Shown here piece by piece: positions 8,217-17,587 of a DNA stretch of 47,037 nt (position 1 is its first letter; every line of letters starts with the position of its first letter). The position numbers and the translations under genes are program-made. The notes under the pieces were generated by a model, which made no database searches, was not told where the DNA came from, and saw only the letters and a program-made list of their open reading frames with translations. Source of the stretch: an uncultured Acetobacteraceae bacterium (lineage in GTDB: Bacteria > Pseudomonadota > Alphaproteobacteria > Acetobacterales > Acetobacteraceae); the NCBI GenBank assembly GCA_937873095.1, contig CALMVI010000078.1, positions 1 through 47,037 on the forward strand. The letters run 5' to 3'.

Positions 8217-8321
8217 CCGCGCAGGCAGCGGCCGCGGCGTTGAACCGGACGTGAACGCCTGTCCGAAACTCTCGCCGGCAGCGCCCGTAGATCGTCTGCG
8301 GTCAACCAATGGGAGTTCATC

Positions 8322-8408
8322 ATGCCACAGATGTTCGACTGGATCTTCTACGCCATCATGATCCTGCCGCCGGCGTTCCTGGTCTGGGACTGGATGAGAA
8401 ATCGCTGA
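8322..8408 (+). CDS. 28-aa hydrophobic peptide
   Basis: A very short frame starts at ATG 8322, seven bases after GGGAG, and encodes MPQMFDWIFYAIMILPPAFLV followed by WDWMRNR, i.e. one membrane helix with a charged aromatic tail. It stands alone between the aminotransferase gene and the convergent GDSL hydrolase gene, and is followed by a hairpin at 8436-8460. The ribosome site and the helix plus positive tail make a real peptide plausible, but no family is recognised and nothing shows expression. Confidence 0.5.
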   Translation: MPQMFDWIFYAIMILPPAFLVWDWMRNR

Positions 8409-8435
8409 CCCGGCGTCGGACTTGTCAAGCCCCCG

Positions 8436-8460
8436 GGGCGCCCGACCAAATCGGGCGTCC
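8436..8460. terminator. Hairpin between convergent genes
   Basis: A 10-bp GC-rich stem containing one G-U pair and a CCAAA loop lies between the 28-aa frame and the convergent hydrolase gene. No clear T-run follows on either strand, so intrinsic termination is only a suggestion from position and structure. Confidence 0.35.
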
Positions 8461-8490
8461 TAGCCTGACCCGCCGCGCGCAGTCCCGGCG

Positions 8491-9399
8491 CTACCTCAAC
8501 CCGGCCAGCGCCAGGCCTGCGATGGCCAGGTGACCGGTTTCGGTCGGGTGCAGGTGGTCGAAGAACAGGAATTTGTCCTGCCCCGCTCCCGTCGCGTTGA
8601 GTGAGCCGCTGAACGGGTTGTCGAAATTGCCCGTCCAGACCGGCGTCGTCACGTTGGTCAGGCCGAACGCCGAGGGGTTTGCCACCGCCTGGTCGATCAA
8701 CCCGTAGGTGTTCACCAGATCCACGCTCAGGTGGTCTGCCGCGATCAGCGGCTGCAACTGGCTCGAGAGGTCCGAGTCGTAGAGCGCCGACAGGGTGGAC
8801 GCGGCGACAGCCTGGCCGGCCTCCTCCGGCGTCTTGCCCAGGTCCGGCACGTTGAGGATGGCGAAGTGGCACGCGCCGTCCGCCGCAAGCCCGCCGATGA
8901 ACGAGAGCTCGTCGCCGACGGCCGCCTGCACGTCGGCCACGGCCGAGGCCGGGTGCGCGGCATAGGCCGGCACCGCATCGATCACGTCGTTGCCGCCGAT
9001 CGACAGGGTGTACAGCGCGTTTGCCGCCGGGTGGGGGTCCTGCACCGCGAATTGCGCCAGTTGCGCCGGAAGGTCGAGCGGCGAGAGGCTGTGCAGCGGC
9101 TCCTCGCCGGCTTGTGCGCCGCCATAGGCGAAATCGGTCCCGCCCAGCAGGCTCGGCGCCGGCGCCGCCAGATGCAGGTCGCGCGCCAGGTCCTGAACCC
9201 AGACCGGACCATTGGTGAAGCGGCCATGCGAGTAGATGAACGGGTCGGGCAGGACGTGGGCGCTGGCGGTGTAGACGTTGCCTGCATCCGAAAGGCTGTC
9301 GCCGAACGCATAGATCCGGCCGAACTCCGCCTGGCCAGACTGGGCGTGTCCGGCAAATCTCTTGCCATCCCGCATCTCGAATGTCTGCCTGTCGATCAT
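8491..9399 (-). CDS. GDSL/SGNH-family esterase or lipase
   Basis: A 302-aa protein with the SGNH hydrolase blocks in order: FGDSLSDAGN (nucleophilic serine, ~residues 32-41), the oxyanion glycine in the early GGTDFAYGGA stretch, SIGGNDVID (~135) and the C-terminal DHLHPTETGH carrying the Asp-His pair (~281-290). The set resembles the plant-type and autotransporter GDSL lipases, which hydrolyse acyl esters. The start at 9399 is preferred over one ten codons upstream (9429) because GGAAGG lies six bases before it. No classical signal peptide is seen, so its location is unclear. Confidence 0.9.
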   Translation of the reverse strand: MIDRQTFEMRDGKRFAGHAQSGQAEFGRIYAFGDSLSDAGNVYTASAHVLPDPFIYSHGRFTNGPVWVQDLARDLHLAAPAPSLLGGTDFAYGGAQAGEEPLHSLSPLDLPAQLAQFAVQDPHPAANALYTLSIGGNDVIDAVPAYAAHPASAVADVQAAVGDELSFIGGLAADGACHFAILNVPDLGKTPEEAGQAVAASTLSALYDSDLSSQLQPLIAADHLSVDLVNTYGLIDQAVANPSAFGLTNVTTPVWTGNFDNPFSGSLNATGAGQDKFLFFDHLHPTETGHLAIAGLALAGLR

Positions 9400-9509
9400 G
9401 GCGCGCCTTCCAGTTCGAGTTTCGGCCATCCTGCGTCAAGTCAGCGCGACCCGGCAACCGGGACCGGCCCGAACGCTTAGCGTCTCTAAGAACCGGGAGT
9501 GAGGCGAAC

Positions 9510-9689
9510 ATGAGTGGCCATCCGCTGTATTGGCTCGTATTCGCCACCTTTATCGTGCTCCTTGGCTTCCTGGGCTGGAGCAAGCTGTCCACCAAGCGGA
9601 GCCTGGAGACGGGCGGCAGGACGTCGGGCATAGGCGGCCCGAACGATCCGCTGAGCGGCCACTCGCAGGAGACCGAGAAGCTGCCGTAA
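9510..9689 (+). CDS. 59-aa single-pass membrane protein
   Basis: The ATG follows GAGG at six bases. The peptide has one membrane helix near the N-terminus (LYWLVFATFIVLLGFLGW) and a polar, glycine-rich tail. It lies about 110 bases from the divergent GDSL gene and 78 bases ahead of the aspartic protease gene, with which it may share a transcript. No family or function is recognised. Confidence 0.6.
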   Translation: MSGHPLYWLVFATFIVLLGFLGWSKLSTKRSLETGGRTSGIGGPNDPLSGHSQETEKLP

Positions 9690-9767
9690 ACGCGGCGTTC
9701 ACGGTCCGGATGTAGGATTGCGTCCGACACGCTCCTGGCGGTCCCCCTTGCGCCGGAGCCACTTGCC

Positions 9768-10664
9768 GTGAAGATCGCCGTCCTGATCGCTCTGTTGGCC
9801 GCAGTGTCGGCGCATGCGGAATGCAGGATGGGGCGCGCGGCATCGCTTCCGATCACGCTGTGGCAGCAGAAGCTGTTCGTTCCTGTCGAGGTCGACGGCA
9901 CGCGCGCGTTCTTCTTCGTCGACACCGGCGCCAGCACCACCACGCTGTCTGAGCAATTGGCCGACCGGCTTAGCCTGCCGCGCGATTTCGACCGCAGCGC
10001 CGACGTGGTCGGGGTCGGCGGCGTGGAAAGCCGGCTCACCATCGTCCGTGCGAACGAGGTCTCCCTTCAGGCTGTGCACATCCAGAAGCAGAGCTTCCCG
10101 GTTGCAGCCTTCGCCGAGAGCATGGCGGACGGCTCTCCCGTGGGCGGGCTGATCGGCGCCGACATCCTGTCGCGGTTCGACCTCGACCTCGATCTCCCCG
10201 ACCGCCGCCTTGTTCTCTGGACGGTTGCGGGCTGCTCCGAGGTGAGGCCTGACTGGCCGGGAGACGCCGCGGGAACGCCGTTGCAGGTCGCACCCTCCCG
10301 CCATGCATCGATCCCCGTGCGGATCGACGGCGCCAGCCTGGATTTGCTGATCGACACCGGCGCGCCGACCCTGATCCTGTCCAGCCGGGCGGCGGCGCGC
10401 GCCGGTGCCACGCCGGACGTGCTGGAGGAAAACCGGCGCATGGTCGGCCACGGCGTCAACGACCGCGCGTTCGACGCGCGGATGCACATCTTTGGCCGGG
10501 TGGAAGTGGCCGGCCAGGTGTTTGGCGACGTTCGCGCCATCGTCGTCGCCCCAAGCCGCGTGCCGACGGGGGACGGGCTGCTGGGTCTGGAGTTCCTCAA
10601 ACGCGCGCGGGTCTGGCTGTCGTACGGCACGTCGACGCTGTTCGTTCAAAAGTCGAACGACTGA
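9768..10664 (+). CDS. Two-lobed retropepsin-like aspartic protease, exported
   Basis: A 298-aa protein with a signal peptide (MKIAVLIALLAAVSAHA). It carries two copies of a retropepsin-like lobe in one chain. The first has FVDTGAST with D52 and the partner motif GLIGADILSRF (~127-137). The second has LIDTGAPT with D196 and GLLGLEFLKRA near the C-terminus. In this family each lobe gives one active-site aspartate, so one chain could form a pepsin-like site without dimerising. A periplasmic location follows from the signal peptide. The substrate is unknown and no neighbour hints at it. Confidence 0.85.
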   Translation: MKIAVLIALLAAVSAHAECRMGRAASLPITLWQQKLFVPVEVDGTRAFFFVDTGASTTTLSEQLADRLSLPRDFDRSADVVGVGGVESRLTIVRANEVSLQAVHIQKQSFPVAAFAESMADGSPVGGLIGADILSRFDLDLDLPDRRLVLWTVAGCSEVRPDWPGDAAGTPLQVAPSRHASIPVRIDGASLDLLIDTGAPTLILSSRAAARAGATPDVLEENRRMVGHGVNDRAFDARMHIFGRVEVAGQVFGDVRAIVVAPSRVPTGDGLLGLEFLKRARVWLSYGTSTLFVQKSND

Positions 10665-10752
10665 CGGCCGGTCGCGCCGCGCTCCGCGTCAGGGTGCAAC
10701 TCTTGCCTGCAGGTGCCGTTTGGGTCGCCTGACGAAGCAATCGGGGAACACC

Positions 10753-11169
10753 ATGCAGAAAATATTATTGGGAGCCGCCGCCTCCGTCCTGGCGATGAAC
10801 ATGGCGTTTGCTCAGACCGCCGCGACCAGCCCGTCCGCGGCACCCGGCGCGTCGACTTCAGGCACCTCGATGGGCGCGCCGCCGACCGCCACCCCCATGA
10901 CCAACAGCACGGTCAACAACAAGGCTGCCGCCACCGGCGACACCAACCAGGCCGTCGTCACCACAGGCGCCAACGCCGACCAGCCGGCCAAAGGGGCCAA
11001 CAGCTTCACCATGAGGCAGGCCCGGGCGCGCATCGCCAAGAAAGGCTACACCCATGTGACCGGCCTGGCGAAGGACGCCAACGGCGTTTGGCGCGGCCAG
11101 GGCACCAAGGACGGTCAGCCGGTGCAGGTGTGGCTCGACTACAAGGGCAATGTCGGCCAGCAATCCTAG
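10753..11169 (+). CDS. Exported small protein with C-terminal PepSY-like region
   Basis: The 138-aa product starts with a signal peptide (MQKILLGAAASVLAMNMAFA), continues through a low-complexity Ala/Thr/Ser/Asn-rich linker (~22-85), and ends in a ~50-residue folded-looking segment (TMRQARARIAKKGYTHV ... WRGQGTKDGQPVQVWLDYKG) similar in pattern to PepSY domains, which are thought to be inhibitory or binding modules. The ATG follows GGGGA. The stop codon lies inside the repeat element at 11166. The function is unknown. Confidence 0.75.
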   Translation: MQKILLGAAASVLAMNMAFAQTAATSPSAAPGASTSGTSMGAPPTATPMTNSTVNNKAAATGDTNQAVVTTGANADQPAKGANSFTMRQARARIAKKGYTHVTGLAKDANGVWRGQGTKDGQPVQVWLDYKGNVGQQS

Positions 11170-11222
11170 AGCAGCATCATCCAGGCCGGCCATCATCCAG
11201 GCTGGCATCAGTTGGATGATCG
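11166..11222. repeat. CTAGAGCAG-type dispersed repeat with hairpin
   Basis: The element begins CTAGAGCAGC, matching the ends of the copies at 2557-2661 and, inverted, near 29369. It includes an 8-bp stem (11192-11199 / 11213-11220). It overlaps the stop codon of the preceding gene and may also end its transcript. Confidence 0.55.
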
Positions 11223-11240
11223 AGCCGCTCGGCAAACAAA

Positions 11241-11262
11241 GGTTGAGCGGGTCGGGCTGACA
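11241..11262. repeat. Copy 1 of a short repeat (GGTTGAGCG...CGGGCTGACA)
   Basis: This 22-bp core differs at two positions from a copy at 17548-17569, and similarity extends about 10-20 bases on both sides with some mismatches. It lies about 50 bases before the gene at 11310. Its role is unknown; a regulatory site or a mobile repeat remnant are both possible. Confidence 0.5.
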
Positions 11263-11309
11263 TCGTCGGCGCGAACCCGCTCTGGACCGAACGACAGGAA
11301 GACCAGACA

Positions 11310-11942
11310 ATGGCAACACGTACCCTTACGCGCCTTTTCGATAACCACGATGATGCGGTTGCGGTCGTGCAGTCGCTCGAGTCGGCCGGCTTCAGCCATG
11401 ACGACATCAGCATCGTGGCCAGCAACCACGACACCCGCTACACCACGGCGGGTTCTGGAGCCGGTTCCGGCGCTGCCGCGGCCGACGCGGGCGGCACGGC
11501 TACCGGAACCGGCGCCACGCTGGGCACGGTGCTGGGCGGCGGCGCGGGCCTGCTCGCAGGCATCGGCGCGCTGGCCATTCCCGGTGTGGGACCGGTCGTC
11601 GCGGCAGGCTGGCTGATTTCCACGCTGACGGGCGCCGGCATCGGCGCCGCCGTGGCGGGAGGCGTCGGCGGCATCGTCGGATCGCTAACCCATGCGGGCG
11701 TGTCCGAGGAGGACGCCAACCTCTATGCCGAGGGCGTACGCCGCGGCGGTTCGCTGGTCACCGTGCGGGTGGACGAGTCGCGCGCGCCGCAGGCCGAGCA
11801 GCTCCTCAACGGACGCAGCTACGTCGATCCTGCCGCCCGCCGCGCCGAATACGCGTCCACCGGGTGGGAGCGCTTCGACGACAAGGCGCCGGCCTACACC
11901 TCCGGCGCCGCAAGCACGTCGGCCACCAGAACCGTCCTGTAA
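11310..11942 (+). CDS. YflT/general-stress-type protein with glycine-zipper membrane core
   Basis: A 210-aa protein whose N-terminus (TRLFDNHDDAVAVVQSLE...ISIVAS) matches the heat/general-stress YflT (GSP17M) domain. A long Gly/Ala-rich hydrophobic stretch (~65-125) of repeated small-residue motifs can form two membrane helices, and a second alpha/beta segment follows (GVSEEDANLYAEGVRRGGSLVTVRVDE). The tail is polar. Proteins of this shape are common in alphaproteobacteria and are linked with stress. No sigma-factor site was confirmed upstream, although the repeated motif at 11241 sits in its leader region. Confidence 0.75.
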   Translation: MATRTLTRLFDNHDDAVAVVQSLESAGFSHDDISIVASNHDTRYTTAGSGAGSGAAAADAGGTATGTGATLGTVLGGGAGLLAGIGALAIPGVGPVVAAGWLISTLTGAGIGAAVAGGVGGIVGSLTHAGVSEEDANLYAEGVRRGGSLVTVRVDESRAPQAEQLLNGRSYVDPAARRAEYASTGWERFDDKAPAYTSGAASTSATRTVL

Positions 11943-11991
11943 ATCCCATTGGCCGCAGGGCGCCCGCCTCGGGCAGCCCTGCGACCGCGGA

Positions 11992-12525
11992 TCACGGTGC
12001 GGGGCTGGCCTGCATGTCGTGCAGCGCCTTGAGCGTGTTGCCGACATGCTGGTCGGGGTCCATCGCCTCGTAGCTGTAAACGATGCGGCCCGCGGGAGAG
12101 ATCACGTAGCTCGTCCGGCTCGACAGCGGCATCACCCGCAGCATGACGGCGTCGTAGGCGTGGCTGATGTGGCCGTTCGCGTCGGAAGCCAGCGGAAACT
12201 TGCCGGCGCAGTCGCTGACCGAAAACTTGTTCAGCTTCTCGATCCCGTCCATCGACACGCCGATTACCGTCGCATGCAGGGCGGCGAATTGCGGCATGGC
12301 GGCGGCGAACGCATGCGCCTCCGCCGTGCAGCCCGAGGTGAAGGCGGCCGGGTAGAAATACATGACCACCGGCCCTTTCTTGAGCGCGTCGGCCAGGTGG
12401 AACGAGAACGCGTTGCCGGCGAGCGTGGCGGGCGCGGTGAAATCCGGCGCCGTGGCACCTGGCTGCAGGGTGGCCAGGGCGGGGGTGGCCGCAAGGAGCG
12501 AGGTCAGGACGATGAGATGCCGCAT
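11992..12525 (-). CDS. Exported peroxiredoxin (AhpC/TSA, Prx family)
   Basis: A 177-aa thiol peroxidase-like protein. After a signal peptide (MRHLIVLTSLLAATPALA) comes the thioredoxin fold: PGATAPDFTAP, then VVMYFYPAAFTSGCTAEAHAF holding the peroxidatic cysteine in the P-x3-T-x2-C setting, and later VSMDGIEKLNKF and SYVISPAGRIVYSYEA. A further cysteine in SVSDCAGKFPL could be the resolving residue. It should reduce peroxides outside the cytoplasm. ATG at 12525 follows AGGAG. A GC-rich repeat (12542-12592) separates it from mrp on the same strand. Confidence 0.9.
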   Translation of the reverse strand: MRHLIVLTSLLAATPALATLQPGATAPDFTAPATLAGNAFSFHLADALKKGPVVMYFYPAAFTSGCTAEAHAFAAAMPQFAALHATVIGVSMDGIEKLNKFSVSDCAGKFPLASDANGHISHAYDAVMLRVMPLSSRTSYVISPAGRIVYSYEAMDPDQHVGNTLKALHDMQASPAP

Positions 12526-12541
12526 GGTGTCTCCTGAGGTA

Positions 12542-12592
12542 AGGCCAGGGCTCTGCCCTGGACCCGCTGGGGCCACGCGGCCCCAGGCCCCG
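12542..12592. repeat. GC-rich dispersed repeat, copy 1 (GGCCAGGG...CAGGCCCC)
   Basis: The sequence between mrp and the peroxiredoxin gene matches 26501-26552 closely, with short gaps and a divergent centre. It contains nested inverted repeats (CCAGGG/CCCTGG and GGGGCC/GGCCCC). This is a REP-like intergenic element. Confidence 0.65.
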
Positions 12593-13690
12593 TTATTTGT
12601 CAACACTTTCCCATACCGCTTTTGCAATTGATCGGAACGCCAGGGCGCCGGCGCTTTCGGGTGCGGCCAGCACGATCGGCTGGCCCGCGTCGCCGGCCTG
12701 GCGCACGTCCAGCAGCAGCGGCACCTCGCCCAGGAACGGCACGCCTAGCCTGAGCGCCTCCGTCCTTGCCCCGCCATGCCCGAAGATCGGGCTGGAGTGG
12801 CCGCAATGCGGGCAGTGGAAGACGCTCATGTTCTCCACCAGCCCGAGGATACGCACGCCCACCTTCTCGAACATCGCCACCCCGCGCCTTGCGTCGATCA
12901 GGGCGATGTCCTGCGGCGTGGACACGATCACCGCGCCGGCCACCACCACACGCTGCGCCAGTGTCAACTGCGCGTCGCCGGTGCCAGGGGGCAGGTCCAC
13001 CACCATCACGTCCAGCTCGCCCCACTCCGTCTCGCCCAGCATCTGCTGCAGCGCGCCCATGACCATGGGGCCGCGCCAGATCATCGCCTGGTCCTCCGGC
13101 ACCAGGAAGCCGAGCGACATGGCGCTCAGGCCGAAGGCGCGCACCGGCTGCATCATCTTGCCGACCACGTCCGGCTTGCGGTTCACACCCAGCATCCTGG
13201 CCATGCTGGGCCCGTGCACATCGGCGTCCACCAGCCCGGTGCGCAGGCCCATCTTCGCGAAACAGGCGGCCAGGTTGACCGAGACGGTGGATTTGCCGAC
13301 CCCGCCTTTGCCAGACGCGACCGCGACCACGCGTCGCACGCTGCTGAGGAACTTGGCGCCCTGCGGATCCTCGCCGTGTCCGCGCCTGACCCCGGGCGGC
13401 GGCTCGGTCATCGGGTTCGGCGCGGACGGAGCCGCCCGATGCGAGGTCAGCACGACGGCGGCGTTCAGCACCCCCGGCTGGCGCTTCAGCAGCGCGGTCG
13501 CCTCGGCCGCCACACGCTCCATCCTGCCCACCATCGCGCGCTCCGCCCGCAGCGCCAGGTGCACCAGCCCGTCCTTGGCCTGCAGCCCGTCGACCAGGCC
13601 GGCCGAGACGATGTCCCCCCCATCCGGCCCTGCGACGCCGCGCAGCGCCTCCATCAGGCTCGCCTGTAGCCCCGCCGTCGACTCCGCCAT
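12593..13690 (-). CDS. mrp: Mrp/ApbC P-loop iron-sulfur cluster carrier ATPase
   Basis: A 365-aa protein of the Mrp/NBP35 family, which holds a [4Fe-4S] cluster at a dimer interface and passes it to apo-proteins. An N-terminal DUF59-like domain spans ~1-85, then a linker, then the deviant Walker A SGKGGVGKST (126-135), DADVHGPS, the VVDLPPGTGD switch (~231-239) and the cluster-binding CPHC (C293, C296). The start MAESTAG at 13690 gives the family's normal N-terminus. It is divergently arranged with hflK (about 125 bases apart). Confidence 0.95.
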   Translation of the reverse strand: MAESTAGLQASLMEALRGVAGPDGGDIVSAGLVDGLQAKDGLVHLALRAERAMVGRMERVAAEATALLKRQPGVLNAAVVLTSHRAAPSAPNPMTEPPPGVRRGHGEDPQGAKFLSSVRRVVAVASGKGGVGKSTVSVNLAACFAKMGLRTGLVDADVHGPSMARMLGVNRKPDVVGKMMQPVRAFGLSAMSLGFLVPEDQAMIWRGPMVMGALQQMLGETEWGELDVMVVDLPPGTGDAQLTLAQRVVVAGAVIVSTPQDIALIDARRGVAMFEKVGVRILGLVENMSVFHCPHCGHSSPIFGHGGARTEALRLGVPFLGEVPLLLDVRQAGDAGQPIVLAAPESAGALAFRSIAKAVWESVDK

Positions 13691-13814
13691 GCTTTGCAAA
13701 CCTCCGGCAGCGGTCCATATGCGCGGTGCCAGCCCGGCATATGTGCCAACGCCGCGGGGCTGCCAACACCCGGAGCGTCTGCGCTGCACATCCGGGCCAG
13801 GAGATCAATCCGAA

Positions 13815-14972
13815 ATGCCGTCCGACCAAAACCCCTGGAACCTAGGCGGCGGCCCGCGGCGCCCGTCCAACCCCATCCAAGGCCCCTGGGGCGGCGGCGG
13901 ATCGGGCGGCGGCCAACTGCCGCCGGAGCTGGACCGGCTGATGGACCAGTTGCGCGCGCTGCTGCGCCGGTTCCTGGGCGGCGCCGGCGGCTCGGCCGGC
14001 CGGGGCGCGGTCCTCGCCGCCGTTGCGGTTGTGGCCATCTGGCTCGCCACCGGCTTCTACCGTGTCGAGCCGGACGAGCAGGGCCTGGTGCTGCGCTTCG
14101 GCGCCTATGTCCGCAGCACCCCGCCAGGGCTGAACTACCATGCCCCCTGGCCGATCGAGAGCGTGCTCCTGGTCGCCGTCACCCGCATCAACCGGGTGGA
14201 GATCGGCTTCCGCAGCACGGCCGCCGAAGAGCCTGACTCCTCGCCGCGCTCGCCCGATGGCACGTCGGAGCCGGCGCGCAGCGCTCCGGGGCGCGACCTG
14301 GCCGAGGAGAGCCTGATGCTGACGGGCGACGAAAACATCGTCGACATCAACGCCAGCGTGTTCTGGAAGGTGTCCGACGCGGCCGCGTTCAGCTTCAACA
14401 CCCGCAACCCTGGCTACACGGTGAAGTCGGCGGCCGAATCGATGCTGCGCCAGGTGGTCGGCCGAACCAAGATTCAGGAAGCCCTGACCGGCGGGCGCGC
14501 GGTGATCGAGCAGGCGGTGACGGTCGGCACGCAGGCGATCCTCGACCAGTACCATGCCGGCGTCGAGATCACCCAGGTGCAGCTGCAGAAGGTGGACCCC
14601 CCGGCCGACGTGATCGAGGCGTTCCGCGACGTGCAGCGCGCCAACACGGACGCCGACACCGCCCGCAACGACGCGCAGTCCTACGCCAACGACGTGGTGC
14701 CCCGCGCGCGCGGCGAGAGCGCCGCCATCCTGGCCCAGGCGAACGGCGCCAAGCAGGCCTCGGTAAGTGCGGCGACCGGCGAGGCGCAGCGTTTCCTGAG
14801 CGTCTATGCCGCCTACGTGCAGGCCAAGGACGTGACGCTCAGGCGGCTTTACATCGAGACCATGCAGGAAATCATCAAGGACACCCCGTCCATCGTGGTC
14901 GACGACAAGCTGCGCAGCATCCTGTCGACGCTGCCGCTGCAGGGCCCTGCCACGCAGGGAGACGCCAAGTGA
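13815..14972 (+). CDS. hflK: HflK, subunit of the HflKC SPFH complex
   Basis: HflK with HflC forms a large inner-membrane cage that surrounds and restrains the FtsH protease. The 385-aa protein has the usual Gly/Pro-rich cytoplasmic start (NPWNLGGGPRRP), one membrane helix (~62-80), then an SPFH/band-7 domain beginning FYRVEPDEQGLVLRFG and a long Ala/Gln-rich coiled coil (~285-350). An acidic, serine/proline-rich insertion (~140-170) is longer than in E. coli HflK. The ATG is preceded by AGGAG at a rather long distance. Its stop overlaps the GTG of hflC. Confidence 0.95.
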   Translation: MPSDQNPWNLGGGPRRPSNPIQGPWGGGGSGGGQLPPELDRLMDQLRALLRRFLGGAGGSAGRGAVLAAVAVVAIWLATGFYRVEPDEQGLVLRFGAYVRSTPPGLNYHAPWPIESVLLVAVTRINRVEIGFRSTAAEEPDSSPRSPDGTSEPARSAPGRDLAEESLMLTGDENIVDINASVFWKVSDAAAFSFNTRNPGYTVKSAAESMLRQVVGRTKIQEALTGGRAVIEQAVTVGTQAILDQYHAGVEITQVQLQKVDPPADVIEAFRDVQRANTDADTARNDAQSYANDVVPRARGESAAILAQANGAKQASVSAATGEAQRFLSVYAAYVQAKDVTLRRLYIETMQEIIKDTPSIVVDDKLRSILSTLPLQGPATQGDAK

Positions 14973-15838
14973 ACCGCCTCGTCCTGGGCGGCCTGGCGCT
15001 GCTCTTCGTCGTGTTCGTGCTGATCAACGTCAGCTTCTTCGAGGTGTCGCAGACCGAGATCGTGCTGATCACCCAGCTGGGACAGCCGGTGCGGGTGATC
15101 GAGGACCCCGGCCTGCACTTCAAGCTGCCCTTCGTGCAGACCGCCATCGCCTTCGACAAGCGCCTGCTGGACTACGAGGCGCCGCAGGAGGAGGTGATCC
15201 TGGGCGACCAGCGCCGCCTGATCGTGGACAGCTTCTCGCGCTACCTGATCACCAATCCGTTGCAGTACTACCAGACTGTCGGCCCGACCGAGGCCGGGAT
15301 AGAGGCGCGGCTGAACTCCGTCGTCACCTCCAGCCTGCGCCGCGTGCTCGGCGGCGAGACCCTGCTCGACGTCCTGTCGGCGCAGCGGCCGCGGATCATG
15401 GGCGCCATACGCGCCCAGGTGAACGACGAGATGAAGGGTTTTGGGGTGAACGTGGTGGACGTGCGCATCCGCCGCGCCGACCTGCCGGAGGAGAACACCG
15501 AAGCGATCCTGCAGCGCATGCAGTCCGAGCGGAAGCGCGTGGCCAGCCAGGCCCGGGCCGAGGGCGCCGAAGCCTCTGCCCGCATCAAGGCGGACGCGGA
15601 CCGGCAGAAGACCGTGCTGCTGGCCCAGGCCCGCGCCGACGCCGACCGGCTGCGCGGCGAGGGCGAGGCGCAGGCGATCGCCATCTACGCCAACGCCTTC
15701 CAGCGCGACCCGAAATTCTTCGCAACCTGGCGCACCCTGCAGGCGTACCGCGATGCTTTCGGCGCCGGCAAGTCCCGCCTGGTGCTGACCCCGCAGGACG
15801 ATTTCCTCAAGCTGATGCAGGGGCTCCCGGCGCAGTAG
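14969..15838 (+). CDS. hflC: HflC, subunit of the HflKC SPFH complex
   Basis: The 289-aa partner of HflK. An N-terminal membrane helix (~4-22) is followed by the SPFH domain (FEVSQTEIVLITQLGQPVR, then GLHFKLPF) and a C-terminal coiled coil with alternating Arg/Ala/Glu (SERKRVASQARAEGAEASAR...). The GTG start at 14969 shares bases with the hflK TGA, which shows translational coupling and an equimolar complex. The degP gene follows after a hairpin. Confidence 0.96.
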   Translation: MNRLVLGGLALLFVVFVLINVSFFEVSQTEIVLITQLGQPVRVIEDPGLHFKLPFVQTAIAFDKRLLDYEAPQEEVILGDQRRLIVDSFSRYLITNPLQYYQTVGPTEAGIEARLNSVVTSSLRRVLGGETLLDVLSAQRPRIMGAIRAQVNDEMKGFGVNVVDVRIRRADLPEENTEAILQRMQSERKRVASQARAEGAEASARIKADADRQKTVLLAQARADADRLRGEGEAQAIAIYANAFQRDPKFFATWRTLQAYRDAFGAGKSRLVLTPQDDFLKLMQGLPAQ

Positions 15839-15840
15839 CT

Positions 15841-15871
15841 GCGGTGCGGGCCGGAAAACGGCCTGCACCGC
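15841..15871 (+). terminator. Hairpin after hflC
   Basis: A 13-bp GC-rich stem with one G-U pair and a GAAAA loop starts two bases after the hflC stop. The T-rich CCTTCCTTTACC lies some 15 bases further on, so it may end or attenuate transcription before degP rather than being a textbook terminator. Confidence 0.5.
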
Positions 15872-15963
15872 GAAGGCGCTCAGCCTTCCTTTACCAGTCC
15901 AACTGCTTACTTGTGCACGAGCGCCCCTCGTGAACACACTCGGGCGGCACAAGGAACCGATGC

Positions 15964-17499
<1,536 letters not shown>

Positions 17500-17547
17500 G
17501 CCGCCCACAGGCAGGAGCGGCTCACCCGGTGCTGCCCGACAAACACG

Positions 17548-17569
17548 GGTTGAGCGCGCCGGGCTGACA
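17548..17569. repeat. Copy 2 of the short repeat also at 11241
   Basis: The 22-bp core shares 20 bases with 11241-11262. This copy lies between the convergent degP and beta-repeat genes, which argues against a promoter role and for a dispersed intergenic repeat. Confidence 0.5.
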
Positions 17570-17587
17570 CGGTCAGCCTGCGGGTGC

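Noticed and set aside
12597-13814. In-frame extension upstream of HflK
   Set aside because: It runs antisense through mrp; the HflK family begins at the NPWN segment, supporting ATG 13815.
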